From contig CACKBK010000002.1 of NCBI GenBank assembly GCA_902598425.1, forward strand, positions 1-64,000: a stretch of 64,000 bases of DNA. Reading direction: 5' to 3'. This DNA comes from an uncultured Pelagibacteraceae bacterium. GTDB taxonomy: Bacteria > Pseudomonadota > Alphaproteobacteria > Pelagibacterales > Pelagibacteraceae. The notes under the pieces were generated by a model. That model had not been told where the DNA came from. It worked only from the letters and a program-made list of their open reading frames with translations, and ran no database searches. The position numbers and the translations under genes are program-made. Shown here piece after piece: positions 28,431 through 38,406 of this stretch. Numbering within the stretch: position 1 is the first letter of the stretch; each line of letters opens with the position of its first letter.

Positions 28431-29400
28431 ACCAATTTTAATAGTCGCTGGCGAACCATATAGTGTTTTTATTGAGATTTACTTAAAATCACTTTGTAAA
28501 AAAAAAATAAAATGTATTAAAGATCCAATTATTTTAATTTGCTCAAAGAGTTTGTTGGTTAAACAAATGAACAAATTAAAATACAAATATAAAATTAGAG
28601 ATGTAAGTAAATCTAATTTAGATTTAAAAAAGCTAAACAATAAAAAAATAAATCTAATCGACATTGATTTTAAATTAAAAAAAACATTTGATAAAATTTC
28701 AAGTAAATCCAAACCATATATTGAAAATTGTATAAATATTGCTCTATCTCTAATTAAAAAAAATAATATAAAAACATTGATAAATGGCCCGATATCAAAG
28801 AAACATTTTTTAAAAAAAAAATTTCCTGGAATGACTGAATATTTTGCTCAAAAGACTAATTCTAAAGGTGAAGAAGTAATGTTAATTTTTAATAAGGATC
28901 TTGCAGTATGTCCATTAACAACTCATTTGCCATTAAAAAGAATATTTAAAAAAATAACAAAAGATAAAATTATTAAGCATGTTAATACGGTTCACAATTT
29001 TTATAGATACTATTTCAAAAAAAAAGTCAAAATCGCTATAACAGGTTTGAACCCACATTGTGAAACAACCGATAAATTTTCAGAAGATGAAAAAATAATA
29101 AAGCCAGCAGTAAAAAAATTAAAAAGTAAAGGTATAAAAATTCAAGGTCCCTATGCTGCTGATACAATTTTTTTGAAAAAAAATTTAGAAAATTTTGATG
29201 TAATATTTGGCATGTATCATGATCAAGTTCTTACGCCTATAAAAACTTTATATGGTTTTAACGCTATAAATGTAACTTTAGGACTACCTTTTTTAAGAAT
29301 TACTCCAGATCATGGGACAAATAACCCAATGATTGGAAAAAATCTGTCTAACCCAAATAGTTTAATTGAGGCAATTAATTTTGCAAAAAAAATTAATTAA
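28420..29400 (+). CDS. pdxA: 4-hydroxythreonine-4-phosphate dehydrogenase
   Basis: The 326-residue protein has the PdxA N-terminus PILIVAGEP, the NGPISKKHFLKKKFPGMTEY segment, ALTGLNPHC-type ITGLNPHCET, and the metal-binding motifs GMYHDQVLTPIKTLYGF and LPFLRITPDHGTN. It oxidises 4-phosphohydroxythreonine in the DXP-dependent route to pyridoxal phosphate. The surA-pdxA-rsmA order is classical in Proteobacteria. Confidence 0.94.
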   Translation: MTTKPILIVAGEPYSVFIEIYLKSLCKKKIKCIKDPIILICSKSLLVKQMNKLKYKYKIRDVSKSNLDLKKLNNKKINLIDIDFKLKKTFDKISSKSKPYIENCINIALSLIKKNNIKTLINGPISKKHFLKKKFPGMTEYFAQKTNSKGEEVMLIFNKDLAVCPLTTHLPLKRIFKKITKDKIIKHVNTVHNFYRYYFKKKVKIAITGLNPHCETTDKFSEDEKIIKPAVKKLKSKGIKIQGPYAADTIFLKKNLENFDVIFGMYHDQVLTPIKTLYGFNAINVTLGLPFLRITPDHGTNNPMIGKNLSNPNSLIEAINFAKKIN

Positions 29401-30184
29401 AAAAAGACCAAAAAAAAGTCTAGGTCAAAACTTTTTAATTGATAAGAATATATTAAAAAGAATAGTTGAAATAAATATTTTTAACAGCGAGTCTGAAATA
29501 ATTGAAATCGGGCCGGGTACAGGAAATCTTACTGATTATTTAATTAAAAAAAAACCAAAAAAAATTTTTATAATCGAAAAAGATAAAGATCTATTAAAAA
29601 ATTTAGTAGAAAAATTTTCTGGTAAAGCTGAGATCATAAATAAAGATATTCTAAAGTTTTTTGAATATCAAATTTTTAATAAAAATACAATTGTAGTTGG
29701 CAATTTACCTTATAATATCTCCTCACAAATTTTAGTTAAATTTATTTTAGATAATAATTTTAGGTTTAGAGCTTTAATGTTCATGTTTCAAAAAGAAATG
29801 GCAAATAGAATATTGGCAAAAGTAAATTCAAAGGACTACGGTCGTTTATCAATATTATCTAATTGGAAATTTAGAGTAAAAAAACTATTTGATATTAAGG
29901 CAGGTTCTTTTAATCCAAGACCAAAAGTTGAAAGTTCGATACTATTATTTATAGAAAAGACAGAGAAATTTCCTATAAGAGACTCTAAAAATTTAGAAAA
30001 AATTACAAGAATATTATTTAATCAAAGAAGAAAAAAAATTAGAAAATCCATTAATTATATTTTTAAAAATAATAAAAAGATCATTAACAACCTTAATCTC
30101 AATCTGGACCTGCGTCCTCAGAATCTTGATGTAGAAACTTATTGCAATATAGCCTCAAAATATGAGGAGCTCAAAACTAATTAG
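29381..30184 (+). CDS. rsmA: 16S rRNA dimethyladenosine transferase
   Basis: The protein is a SAM methyltransferase that dimethylates two adjacent adenosines near the 3' end of 16S rRNA. It has the family start [19 protein letters not shown], the SAM loop [13 protein letters not shown], the catalytic NLPYNIS motif and [14 protein letters not shown]. No ATG fits. A TTG at 29381 has GAGG nine bases upstream (29368-29371) and gives [16 protein letters not shown]; a TTG at 29366 is the alternative, five residues longer. It overlaps pdxA by 20 nt. Confidence 0.92.
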   Translation: MQKKLIKKRPKKSLGQNFLIDKNILKRIVEINIFNSESEIIEIGPGTGNLTDYLIKKKPKKIFIIEKDKDLLKNLVEKFSGKAEIINKDILKFFEYQIFNKNTIVVGNLPYNISSQILVKFILDNNFRFRALMFMFQKEMANRILAKVNSKDYGRLSILSNWKFRVKKLFDIKAGSFNPRPKVESSILLFIEKTEKFPIRDSKNLEKITRILFNQRRKKIRKSINYIFKNNKKIINNLNLNLDLRPQNLDVETYCNIASKYEELKTN

Positions 30185-30812
30185 TTAATTTACTTACGTG
30201 ATCTGAAATTTTCTTTTTATTATAGTTTATATCTTGATTATTATTCAAAGATAAATCAATTATTTGACTAATTTCATCATAACATTTATTTAAATCATCA
30301 TTTATAACTACAAAATCATAGTCTACCCAATGTTCTACATCTTTGTAAAAGTCTTTCATTCTCTCCGATGCTATAAGTTTATCCTTCATGTCTCTATTGC
30401 TGAGTCTTTCAAAAAGAACTTGTTTGCTGGGTGGTAGTACAAAAAAAGTTAAAATTTTATATTTTATATTTTGAGATTTTATTTGTCTTGTGCCTTGCCA
30501 ATCAATATCGAATAATACGTTTTTACCCATTCTCAGTAGATCAATAACTGGTTTTTTTGAAGTACCATAAAGATTATTAAAAACTTTGGCATATTCTAAA
30601 AATTGATTGTTTTTAATTAAATTTTCAAAAACCTGGTTATTAACAAAAAAATAATCTTTTCCATCAATTTCATTGCTTCTTGGTTCCCTAGTTGTATGAG
30701 AAACAGATATGTTAAAGTTTTTTTTTTTGGATAGTAAATTTACCAGTGTGGTTTTTCCAGCACCTGATGGCGAAGACAATATAACTATTATACCATCATT
30801 TTGTGATGACAT
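30177..30812 (-). CDS. gmk: Guanylate kinase
   Basis: The 211-residue P-loop kinase has [20 protein letters not shown] (Walker A), [20 protein letters not shown] (GMP binding), [14 protein letters not shown] and [15 protein letters not shown]. It phosphorylates GMP to GDP. The length is normal. It converges on rsmA with an 8-nt overlap and lies 12 nt after acpP on the same strand. Confidence 0.95.
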   Translation of the reverse strand: MSSQNDGIIVILSSPSGAGKTTLVNLLSKKKNFNISVSHTTREPRSNEIDGKDYFFVNNQVFENLIKNNQFLEYAKVFNNLYGTSKKPVIDLLRMGKNVLFDIDWQGTRQIKSQNIKYKILTFFVLPPSKQVLFERLSNRDMKDKLIASERMKDFYKDVEHWVDYDFVVINDDLNKCYDEISQIIDLSLNNNQDINYNKKKISDHVSKLTN

Positions 30813-30824
30813 CAGTTTTAAATA

Positions 30825-31064
30825 TTAATTACTTTTACTCTCAATAAATTTAATTGCATCCCCAACAGTAAGAATTTTCTCTGCTTCGCTATCAGAAATT
30901 TCTGAACCAAATTCTTCCTCAAAAGCCATTACTAATTCAACAGTATCCAAGCTATCAGCGCCCAGATCATCAATGAAACTAGCTTCTTCTGTAACTTTTG
31001 TCTCCTCGATTCCTAGGTGGTCAGCAACTATTTTTTTTACTTTACTTGAAATATCTTCAGACAT
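30825..31064 (-). CDS. acpP: Acyl carrier protein
   Basis: The 79-residue acidic protein contains the phosphopantetheine attachment motif [20 protein letters not shown], with Ser38 as the modified residue. It carries growing acyl chains in type II fatty-acid synthesis. It follows fabD and fabG, with about 49 bases before its ATG. That gap holds its own candidate promoter, fitting the high expression this protein needs. Confidence 0.97.
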   Translation of the reverse strand: MSEDISSKVKKIVADHLGIEETKVTEEASFIDDLGADSLDTVELVMAFEEEFGSEISDSEAEKILTVGDAIKFIESKSN

Positions 31065-31089
31065 ATTAATCCTTTTAGTTATATTTTTG

Positions 31090-31117
31090 TTAATAGATTA
31101 TTACTCAACTTTGTCAA
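31090..31117 (-). promoter_or_regulatory. Candidate acpP promoter
   Basis: On the minus strand a consensus -35 TTGACA (31117-31112) is followed after 16 bases by TATTAA (31095-31090) as a -10. The predicted start is near 31083, leaving a short leader with an AAGGA Shine-Dalgarno just ahead of the acpP ATG at 31064. The -35 box overlaps the fabG stop codon. This is a pattern match only. Confidence 0.45.
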
Positions 31118-31848
31118 GCCATATACATGCCTCCATTAACATGAATAGTTTCGCCTGTAATATAAGATGCTGCATCAGAGGCTAAAAAAGCAACAGAATT
31201 TGATACATCCTCACCATTTCCTAATTTATTCATAGGAATTCTTGACATTAGATTTTTTTTTACTTCCTCGTTAATTTGATCGGTCATTTTTGTTTGAATA
31301 AATCCTGGTGATACACAATTAATTGTAATATTTTTTCTAGCATACTCAATTGCAAGACTCTTTGACATGGCTATTATGCCAGCTTTAGAAGCTGTATAAT
31401 TAGCTTGTCCAATGTTACCGGTATGACCAACAATAGAAGTAATATTTACAATTCTCCCAAATTTATTTTTAAGCATTTTTTTTAGTGCATATTTACAAAA
31501 ATAAAATGTTGAGGATAAATTAATGTCGATAACTTTTTGCCATTCATCATTTTTCATTCTTAAAGATAAATTATCTAAAGTTATACCTGCGTTATTTACT
31601 AAAATATCTAAACCATTAAGTTTTAAATTGGCTTTATCAATAAAGGTTTCTATCTCAGAATGTTTTGAAATATCGAATTTTAAAGTTTCTACTGATGGAT
31701 AATTTTTTTTTAGATTTTTTAATTTTTCTTCGTTTGTTCCTGTTGCTAAAACTTCGCCTTCCAGAGAAGTGAATTTTTTAACTAATTCATTTCCAATTCC
31801 ACCTGTCGCTCCAGTAATAATAATTTTTTTTTTATTAAAATTTATCAT
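31114..31848 (-). CDS. fabG: 3-oxoacyl-[ACP] reductase
   Basis: The 244-residue SDR protein has the NADPH loop ITGATGGIGNELVKKF, the NNAG motif (DILVNNAGITLDNLSLRMK), the catalytic Ser in ITSIVGHTGNIGQ and YxxxK in NYTASKAG, and ends with ITGETIHVNGGMYMA. It reduces 3-oxoacyl-ACP in fatty-acid elongation. It overlaps fabD by 14 nt and precedes acpP, the standard fabDG-acpP cluster. Confidence 0.95.
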   Translation of the reverse strand: MINFNKKKIIITGATGGIGNELVKKFTSLEGEVLATGTNEEKLKNLKKNYPSVETLKFDISKHSEIETFIDKANLKLNGLDILVNNAGITLDNLSLRMKNDEWQKVIDINLSSTFYFCKYALKKMLKNKFGRIVNITSIVGHTGNIGQANYTASKAGIIAMSKSLAIEYARKNITINCVSPGFIQTKMTDQINEEVKKNLMSRIPMNKLGNGEDVSNSVAFLASDAASYITGETIHVNGGMYMA

Positions 31849-32767
31849 TTTTCTTAATATTGTTTATATCCTCCTCATTATTTATTGCATCAACTATTAC
31901 AGTTTTATCAATTCTCTTGATGAGGCTGGATAACACTTTTCCTGGTCCTATTTCAATAAAATGATTTACCCCATTTTTTATCATATAAAAAATACTTTCT
32001 CGCCATTTTACTCGGCTTTCAATTTGTTTTATAAGAAGACTCTTTATTTCATTTGTATTTTGCACTTCATTGGCTGTTACATTCGAGATTAAAATATTTT
32101 TACTTTTATTAAATTCTAATTTATTTATTTCAGTCTCCATAATGACTGTTGCTTTTTTCATTAATTCACAATGGAAAGGTCCACTTACAGGTAAAGTAAT
32201 ATTTTTAATATTTAAATTTTTTAGATCATTAATAAATTTATTTAATTCATCAAGTCTACCGCTTATTACAAGCTGGCCATTTGAATTGTCATTTGCGATA
32301 AAACACTCATATTTTTTTTCACTTATTAAATTTTCAATTTTTAATAAATCTGAACCGAGAACCGCAACCATTCCGCCTTCTCCTTTAGGCATCGCTGATT
32401 GCATTGCATTTCCTCTGAGTTTTAGAAGCTTAATTGTGTCTTCAAATTTAATTACTCCAGCTGATGCTAAGGCTGTATACTCACCGACGGAATGACCTGC
32501 AAAGAATTTTGCTTTATTTAAATCACAACCAAACTCGTGCTTAGTTAAATAAAAGATAGAATATCCTACTAAAAAAATTGCAGGCTGTGTATTTTCTGTA
32601 AGATTCAATTCTTCTTTTGGTCCTTCTAAAATGATCTTAGAAATTGGAAAACTAAGTACTTCATCTGCATATTTAAAATATTTTTTTACCAAATCAAATT
32701 TTGTATGAAGTTCCCTAGCCATACCAACAACTTGAGATCCTTGACCTGGAAAAATAACAGAAAACAT
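31835..32767 (-). CDS. fabD: Malonyl-CoA:ACP transacylase
   Basis: The 310-residue protein begins FSVIFPGQGSQVVGM and has the active-site serine elbow FAGHSVGEYTALASAGVI, QSAMPKGEGGMVAVLG, and the catalytic His region PVSGPFHCELMK. It loads malonate onto ACP. It is the first gene of the fabD-fabG-acpP-gmk run on the minus strand and is divergent from rpsF. Confidence 0.96.
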   Translation of the reverse strand: MFSVIFPGQGSQVVGMARELHTKFDLVKKYFKYADEVLSFPISKIILEGPKEELNLTENTQPAIFLVGYSIFYLTKHEFGCDLNKAKFFAGHSVGEYTALASAGVIKFEDTIKLLKLRGNAMQSAMPKGEGGMVAVLGSDLLKIENLISEKKYECFIANDNSNGQLVISGRLDELNKFINDLKNLNIKNITLPVSGPFHCELMKKATVIMETEINKLEFNKSKNILISNVTANEVQNTNEIKSLLIKQIESRVKWRESIFYMIKNGVNHFIEIGPGKVLSSLIKRIDKTVIVDAINNEEDINNIKKNDKF

Positions 32768-32856
32768 ATATATTTATCTCTTTATAATTGTTGTTTTAAG
32801 TATTGTAATTGAAGAATTATAATAGTATATCCTCATTTTTTATTAAACTTAAAATT

Positions 32857-33219
32857 ATGAACCTATACGAACATACTATAGTAGCAAGACAGGATGTAAG
32901 TCCTTCACAAATTAAGCAATTAATTGAAAAGTATACCAAAATTGTTGAAAAAAATGATGGCAAAGTAATTCAAACTCAAAATTGGGGGCTAATTAATTTA
33001 TCATACATAATAAAAAAGAACAAAAAAGGAAATTACATACATTTTAAATTTGAAGGACCAGCAAAAATTGTTGGAGATTTAGAAAAAAATGAGAGTATGG
33101 ATAAAAATCTTCTAAGATATTTAACTGTTAAAGTTAAAAAATTTGACTTAGAAACTAACTACTTTTCAAAAAAAGACATGGATGAAAAGAAAAACACAAT
33201 TAAAGAGGAAGGAAATTAA
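32857..33219 (+). CDS. rpsF: 30S ribosomal protein S6
   Basis: The protein has 120 residues from the ATG at 32857, beginning [20 protein letters not shown], then [20 protein letters not shown] and [15 protein letters not shown], as in S6. A TTG at 32809 would add 16 atypical residues and is rejected. It binds S18 on the small-subunit platform. It is first in the conserved rpsF-rpsR-rplI-dnaB order. Confidence 0.96.
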   Translation: MNLYEHTIVARQDVSPSQIKQLIEKYTKIVEKNDGKVIQTQNWGLINLSYIIKKNKKGNYIHFKFEGPAKIVGDLEKNESMDKNLLRYLTVKVKKFDLETNYFSKKDMDEKKNTIKEEGN

Positions 33220-33221
33220 TA

Positions 33222-33494
33222 GTGCAAAAAAAAAAATCAGGAAACAAAAGAAAATCTCAAAGTAATTTTGCAAAATTAAGTATTTTTCAACCAAATAAAT
33301 ATAAATTTAAAAAGTCATGTCCTCTTTCTATTAAAGATGCACCAAAAATAGACTATAAAAATATAAAATTATTAAAAAAATATATTTCAGAAAACGGGAA
33401 AATACTTCCTTCAAGGATAACAAATATAAGCCAAAAAAAACAAAGAGAATTATCTTTATCAATTAAAAGAGCTCGAAACTTAGCGTTAATATAA
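33222..33494 (+). CDS. rpsR: 30S ribosomal protein S18
   Basis: The 90-residue basic protein has the S18 core: [20 protein letters not shown] followed by [19 protein letters not shown]. The N-terminus is a longer Lys/Ser-rich extension than in E. coli. The start codon is GTG at 33222, 2 nt after the rpsF stop, with GGAAA-type purines upstream. It ends on the first base of the rplI ATG (TAATG). Confidence 0.95.
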   Translation: MQKKKSGNKRKSQSNFAKLSIFQPNKYKFKKSCPLSIKDAPKIDYKNIKLLKKYISENGKILPSRITNISQKKQRELSLSIKRARNLALI

Positions 33495-33952
33495 TGAAAG
33501 TAATTTTATTAGAAAATATAAGAAAAATTGGATCAATTGGAGAAGTAATTGATGTAAAGAGAGGATTTGCAAGAAATTTTTTAATAGCAAATAAAAAAGC
33601 TTTGTATGCATCTAAGGAAAATATAAAAGAAGTCGAAAAAATTAAAAGTGATTTAAATAAGAAAGATATTGAGAAAAAAAAGTCAGCAAAAGAAATATTT
33701 GATAAAATCAAATCCAAAGAATATGTAATAAAAAAATTAAGTACTGAAAATAAAGAACTTTATGGTTCAGTTAAACCAACAGAAATATCTAAAATCATAA
33801 AAGAAAAAGATGGAATTCAAATTCAACCATCAATGATACAACTAATGGATGATATTAAGTCATTAGGTGATTTTAAGGTAAATATAAATTTACATACGGA
33901 AGTTCAAGCGCAAATAAAGATTAAAGTAATTCCCGCCGAAGTAATACAATAA
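33494..33952 (+). CDS. rplI: 50S ribosomal protein L9
   Basis: The 152-residue protein has the L9 N-terminal domain KVILLENIRKIGSIGEVIDV followed by KRGFARNFLIANKKALYAS, a Lys-rich connecting helix, and a C-terminal domain with ELYGSVKPTEISKII. It binds 23S rRNA near the L1 stalk. It is translationally coupled to rpsR (TAATG). Confidence 0.96.
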   Translation: MKVILLENIRKIGSIGEVIDVKRGFARNFLIANKKALYASKENIKEVEKIKSDLNKKDIEKKKSAKEIFDKIKSKEYVIKKLSTENKELYGSVKPTEISKIIKEKDGIQIQPSMIQLMDDIKSLGDFKVNINLHTEVQAQIKIKVIPAEVIQ

Positions 33953-34021
33953 TTATACATTATTATCCCCATAAGTTTTTTTTAATTCAATATTTTATTT
34001 TAATTATATAAAGTATTACTT

Positions 34022-35437
34022 ATGGAAAATAATCTAAGTGTTATTTCAAATAATTTCAAAGAATTACCAAATAATATCGAAGCTGAGCAATCAGTCTTAG
34101 GTTCGATTTTACTAAGCAACGAAATTTTTGACGATGTGAACACAATTGTCTCAAGCACAAATTTTTACGATCCAATGCATCAAAAAATTTTTGCTGCAAT
34201 AGAAAAATTAATTTTTAAAGGAATGTTAGCAAATCCAATTACTTTAAAAAACTATTTTGAAAATGAAAAAGATGAAATTAATGTTCCAGATTATCTGGTT
34301 AAAGTTACAAAATTTTCTACCTCGCTAAGACAAGCAATTGAATATTCTAAAATTATTTACGATATGTTTGTGCGAAGGGAATTGATAAAGATTTCTGAAA
34401 GCACTATAGAAAGTGCAAAATTAAATGATTTAAGTATAAATGGACAAAATATAATCGAAAATTCAGAAAAATTTTTATTTGATTTAGCTGAAAGAGGATC
34501 ATTTAATTCTTCATTAATTAAATTTGATGAAGCTATGAAAATGACAATCGAAATGGCTTCCAACGCTTACAAAAATGAAGAGGGAATTGTTGGGGTTCCC
34601 ACTGGTTTAAGAGATTTAGATGATAGATTGGGTGGTCTTCACAAGTCAGATTTAGTTATAATTGCAGGTAGACCCTCAATGGGAAAAACCGCACTAGCTA
34701 CAAACATAGCCTTTAATGCTGCACAAAAGCTTCAAGAGAGTGGAAAAAAATCATCTGTTGCTTTTTTTTCACTTGAGATGTCTTCAGAGCAGCTTTCAAC
34801 GAGAATACTTGCTGAGCAATCTAGAATTAAATCAAACGATATAAGAAGAGGGAGAATTTCCGAGGAACAATTTGATAAATTTATTGAAACCTCGAAAAAT
34901 ATATCAGAATTGCCTTTATTCATTGATGAAACACCCGCAATAAGTATTGCCGCATTAAGTAATAGAGCTAGAAGGATTAAGAGAATACACAATTTAGATC
35001 TTATCGTAATTGATTACATTCAATTAATGAGAGCAGTTAATACAAAGGATGGACGTGTTCAAGAAATTTCAGAAATTACTCAAGGTTTAAAAGCACTTGC
35101 AAAAGAATTATCTGTTCCTGTATTAGCTTTATCACAACTTTCAAGAGCCGTTGAACAAAGAGACGATAAAAAGCCTCAACTATCAGACCTCAGAGAGTCT
35201 GGATCAATAGAGCAAGATGCAGATGTAGTTATGTTTGTTTATAGAGAGGCATATTACTTGGAGAGAAAACAACCAAGACCTGCGACTGTTGAACATGCTG
35301 AATGGCAAGCAAAAATGAACGAAGTCTCCAATCTGGCTGAAATTATAATAGGTAAGCAAAGACATGGACCTACTGGAAATATTATGTTGGAATTTGAGGC
35401 AATGTTTACCAAATTTAAAGATACTCAAATTAGTTAA
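34022..35437 (+). CDS. dnaB: Replicative DNA helicase
   Basis: The 471-residue hexameric helicase has an N-terminal domain (LPNNIEAEQSVLGSILLSNE) and a RecA-like motor. The motor has GVPTGLRDLDDRLGGLHKSD, Walker A AGRPSMGKTAL (about 217), AFFSLEMSSEQLSTRILAEQ, Walker B LIVIDYIQLM, QLSRAVEQRDDKKPQLSDLR (finger and sensor region), and IIGKQRHGPTG. It unwinds DNA at the fork. It follows rplI after 69 bases. Confidence 0.97.
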   Translation: MENNLSVISNNFKELPNNIEAEQSVLGSILLSNEIFDDVNTIVSSTNFYDPMHQKIFAAIEKLIFKGMLANPITLKNYFENEKDEINVPDYLVKVTKFSTSLRQAIEYSKIIYDMFVRRELIKISESTIESAKLNDLSINGQNIIENSEKFLFDLAERGSFNSSLIKFDEAMKMTIEMASNAYKNEEGIVGVPTGLRDLDDRLGGLHKSDLVIIAGRPSMGKTALATNIAFNAAQKLQESGKKSSVAFFSLEMSSEQLSTRILAEQSRIKSNDIRRGRISEEQFDKFIETSKNISELPLFIDETPAISIAALSNRARRIKRIHNLDLIVIDYIQLMRAVNTKDGRVQEISEITQGLKALAKELSVPVLALSQLSRAVEQRDDKKPQLSDLRESGSIEQDADVVMFVYREAYYLERKQPRPATVEHAEWQAKMNEVSNLAEIIIGKQRHGPTGNIMLEFEAMFTKFKDTQIS

Positions 35438-35460
35438 TTTAAAATATAAATAACTAATAA

Positions 35461-37863
35461 ATGCTCGCCGATTTTTACAACAATATTATTCTTAAAAAAC
35501 CCAAATTTGTATTTTTAAGCCTAATCATATTGCTAACTTTTTTTGGATTTTACTCAAAAGATTTTAGGTTAGATGCTTCATCAGATACATTGTTAATTGA
35601 AGGTGATCCAGATTTAGAATATTTAAGAGAGATTAATGATAGATATGGAGCAAAAGAGTTTCTTGTCCTAACATATGCTCCTAAAGAACCAATCACTTCT
35701 CAAACTACAATTAACAATCTTTTAAGCTTAAAATATAAAATTCAAAGCTTAGATTGGGTGCACAATGTTGTGACTATTCTTGATATACCTTTGCTAAACA
35801 ACTCTGAGGCTCCCCTTCAAGAAAGGCTTAAAAACTTTGTAACATTAAAAGATGAAAAGGTAGATAAAGATAGAGGATTTAATGAAATAATAAATAGCCC
35901 AGTTTTTAGAAACTTTGTAATTAGTGAGGATGGCACAACCACTGGAATAATTGTTTACTTAAAAAAAGATAATCAACTCCAAAATTTAATGACCTCGAGT
36001 AAAAAAGAAATTGAAGAATATAAAGATTATTTAAAAAAAAAGAATCATGAAAATATAATTGAAATTAGGGATGTCATAAAAACTTACAGCAAAGATGCTA
36101 AAATATTTTTAGGTGGTATACCTATGATAGCTGATGACATGATGTCATTTATAAAAAGTGATATTATCGTATTTGGACTAGGAGTTTTTTTATTTATCAT
36201 TGCAACTTTATGGTTTGTATTTAGAAAATTAATTTGGGTTTTAGTGCCAATAAGCAGCTGTGTGTTCTCCGTAATTATTATGACAGGGTTGTTAGGTTTA
36301 TTGGGTTGGAAAGTAACAGTAATATCCTCAAATTTTATAGCGTTAATGTTAATTCTTACAATGGCAATGAATATACACATGAGTACCCGTTTTATTCAAT
36401 TAAGAAAAAATAATTTAAATTTAAGCAACTTTGATATTTTATCAAAAACGACTCATAAAATGTTTTGGCCAATTCTTTATACTGTTTTAACAACAGTGTG
36501 TGCTTTTTTATCTTTAATATTCAGTGAAATTAAACCAATTATCGATTTTGGATGGATGATGACTTTAGGGTTAATAACTTCATTCTTAATAACTTTCACA
36601 CTGCTTCCTACTTTGTTAAGTTTTGCACCCGTAGATAACGTTAATTTGGAAGAAATAAATAATTATAAAATTACAAATTTTTTTTCAAAAATATCTATAA
36701 ATAATAAGAATTTAATTTTTTTAACTACAATATTAGTAATAATTTTAAGTATCTTTGGCATCAAGCGGTTAGAAGTTGAAAACAGTTTCATTAACTACTT
36801 CGACAAAAAAACAGAAATTTATAGAGGAATGAAATTGATTGATGAAAAATTAGGTGGAACAACTCCTCTTGAAATAATTATAAAATTTGGTGAAATTTCA
36901 GATGAAATAGGTGCAAACTCTGAAAAAGATGAGTTTGACGATTGGGAAAATGATGGAGATGCAAATGATGAAAAATATTGGTTTACAAAAGATAAAATTG
37001 ATAAAATAGATAAAGTACACAATTATTTGGACAGTTTGCCCGCAATTGGGAAAGTTTTATCATTTTCCTCAATTATAGATGTTGCAACAAGTTTAAACAA
37101 TAATAAAGAGCTTGGTACTCTAGAAATGGGTGTACTCTACTCAAAAATACCAGAGACAATAAAAAAGGAAATTATAGATCCCTACATATCAATTAAAGAT
37201 AATGAAGCTAGAATAAGTCTTAGAATTAAAGACTCTCTCAAAGATTTAAGGCGTAATGATTTAATAAACCAAATTAATTATGATTTAGAAAATAAACTCA
37301 ACTTAAAGAAAGATGAATTTAAACTAGCTGGTGTCTTAATTTTATTTAATAATTTATTGCAAAGTTTATTTAAATCACAAATTTTAACTCTTGGCTTTGT
37401 AATGATTGGTATATTTATAATGTTTTTAATTTTATTTAAAAATGTTAAATTATCAATAATTGGAGTTGTTCCTAATTTTCTTGCTGCTTTTTTTATTTTA
37501 GGAATAATTGGTATAATGGGGATTCCTTTGGACATGATGACAATTACCATAGCTGCAATTACCATTGGAATAGCAGTGGATAATAGTATTCACTATATAT
37601 ACAGGTTCAGAGAGGAATTTTCAGATATTAAAGATTATAACAAGACTATAGAACGTTGCCACTCTACTGTTGGTGTTGCAATAATTAATACCTCAATAAC
37701 TATAGTATTTGGTTTTTCAATATTAGTGTTATCTAATTTCATCCCTACTATTTATTTTGGTGTTTTTACTGGAATTGCAATGCTGTTGGCCATGATTTCT
37801 GTATTAACACTTCTGCCGTCATTGATAATAATTTCAAAACCCTTTGAATATTTAAAAAATTAA
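35461..37863 (+). CDS. RND-superfamily (MMPL/COG1033-type) exporter
   Basis: The 800-residue membrane protein shows the duplicated RND topology: one TM near the N-terminus (FVFLSLIILLTFFGF), a large periplasmic loop (30-230), five TM helices (about 235-395), another TM, a second loop, and five more TM helices at the C-terminus. The motif DMMTITIAAITIGIAVDNSI (about 690-710) is the typical SSD-like proton-relay region. Related proteins export lipids or hopanoids, but the substrate here is not predictable. No membrane-fusion or outer-membrane partner is adjacent. cvpA begins on the next base. Confidence 0.82.
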   Translation: MLADFYNNIILKKPKFVFLSLIILLTFFGFYSKDFRLDASSDTLLIEGDPDLEYLREINDRYGAKEFLVLTYAPKEPITSQTTINNLLSLKYKIQSLDWVHNVVTILDIPLLNNSEAPLQERLKNFVTLKDEKVDKDRGFNEIINSPVFRNFVISEDGTTTGIIVYLKKDNQLQNLMTSSKKEIEEYKDYLKKKNHENIIEIRDVIKTYSKDAKIFLGGIPMIADDMMSFIKSDIIVFGLGVFLFIIATLWFVFRKLIWVLVPISSCVFSVIIMTGLLGLLGWKVTVISSNFIALMLILTMAMNIHMSTRFIQLRKNNLNLSNFDILSKTTHKMFWPILYTVLTTVCAFLSLIFSEIKPIIDFGWMMTLGLITSFLITFTLLPTLLSFAPVDNVNLEEINNYKITNFFSKISINNKNLIFLTTILVIILSIFGIKRLEVENSFINYFDKKTEIYRGMKLIDEKLGGTTPLEIIIKFGEISDEIGANSEKDEFDDWENDGDANDEKYWFTKDKIDKIDKVHNYLDSLPAIGKVLSFSSIIDVATSLNNNKELGTLEMGVLYSKIPETIKKEIIDPYISIKDNEARISLRIKDSLKDLRRNDLINQINYDLENKLNLKKDEFKLAGVLILFNNLLQSLFKSQILTLGFVMIGIFIMFLILFKNVKLSIIGVVPNFLAAFFILGIIGIMGIPLDMMTITIAAITIGIAVDNSIHYIYRFREEFSDIKDYNKTIERCHSTVGVAIINTSITIVFGFSILVLSNFIPTIYFGVFTGIAMLLAMISVLTLLPSLIIISKPFEYLKN

Positions 37864-38406
37864 ATGGAGTTTGTTAAGGAAATTAAAGATTTTTTTTCCT
37901 ATTTTGATCTTGCTTATATTGTAATTACTCTTCTATCACTTTTAAAATGTACCAAAAATGGTTTCGTCTTAAGTATTTTGTCTTTATCTAAATGGTTATT
38001 GGCTTATATAATAACTTTAATTTTATTTCCTAAAACTAAACCATATGTGAATGGGTTAATTGATAATGAGTATGTTCTTGATATCATTTTAGGGGTTTCA
38101 ATATTTGTAATAATAATTTTTTTAGTGCTATTAATTAGCAAAGGAATTAGTAGGACAGTCAAATATTCAGGCTTAGGTAAGTTAGATACTTTATTTGGTT
38201 TTCTATTTGGATTCGTAAGATCTTATATTATTTGTGTGTGTCTGTTTTCAGCGGTTGATATAGTTTATAATTCAAAGAAATGGCCTGTGGATGCTAAGAA
38301 ATCATTTACCTTTTCATATGTTGAAAAAGGTAGTAATTACTTAATAAAAGAGTTTCCTAATGAAAAAAATTATGAAGATGCCAAAGACAAAGTTCAAGAA
38401 CTTTAG
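37864..38406 (+). CDS. cvpA: CvpA family membrane protein
   Basis: The 180-residue protein has four hydrophobic segments and the CvpA hallmark GLGKLDTLFGFLFGFVRSYI. CvpA proteins are linked to colicin V production, purine metabolism and envelope stress, with no defined biochemistry. It sits directly before purF, as in E. coli, and overlaps it by 47 nt, which supports the assignment. Confidence 0.88.
   Translation: MEFVKEIKDFFSYFDLAYIVITLLSLLKCTKNGFVLSILSLSKWLLAYIITLILFPKTKPYVNGLIDNEYVLDIILGVSIFVIIIFLVLLISKGISRTVKYSGLGKLDTLFGFLFGFVRSYIICVCLFSAVDIVYNSKKWPVDAKKSFTFSYVEKGSNYLIKEFPNEKNYEDAKDKVQEL

Noticed and set aside
32070..32495. 141-aa plus-strand ORF opposite fabD
   Set aside because: It is a shadow of the conserved fabD coding sequence; the Ser/Phe-rich translation is typical of antisense frames in AT-rich DNA.
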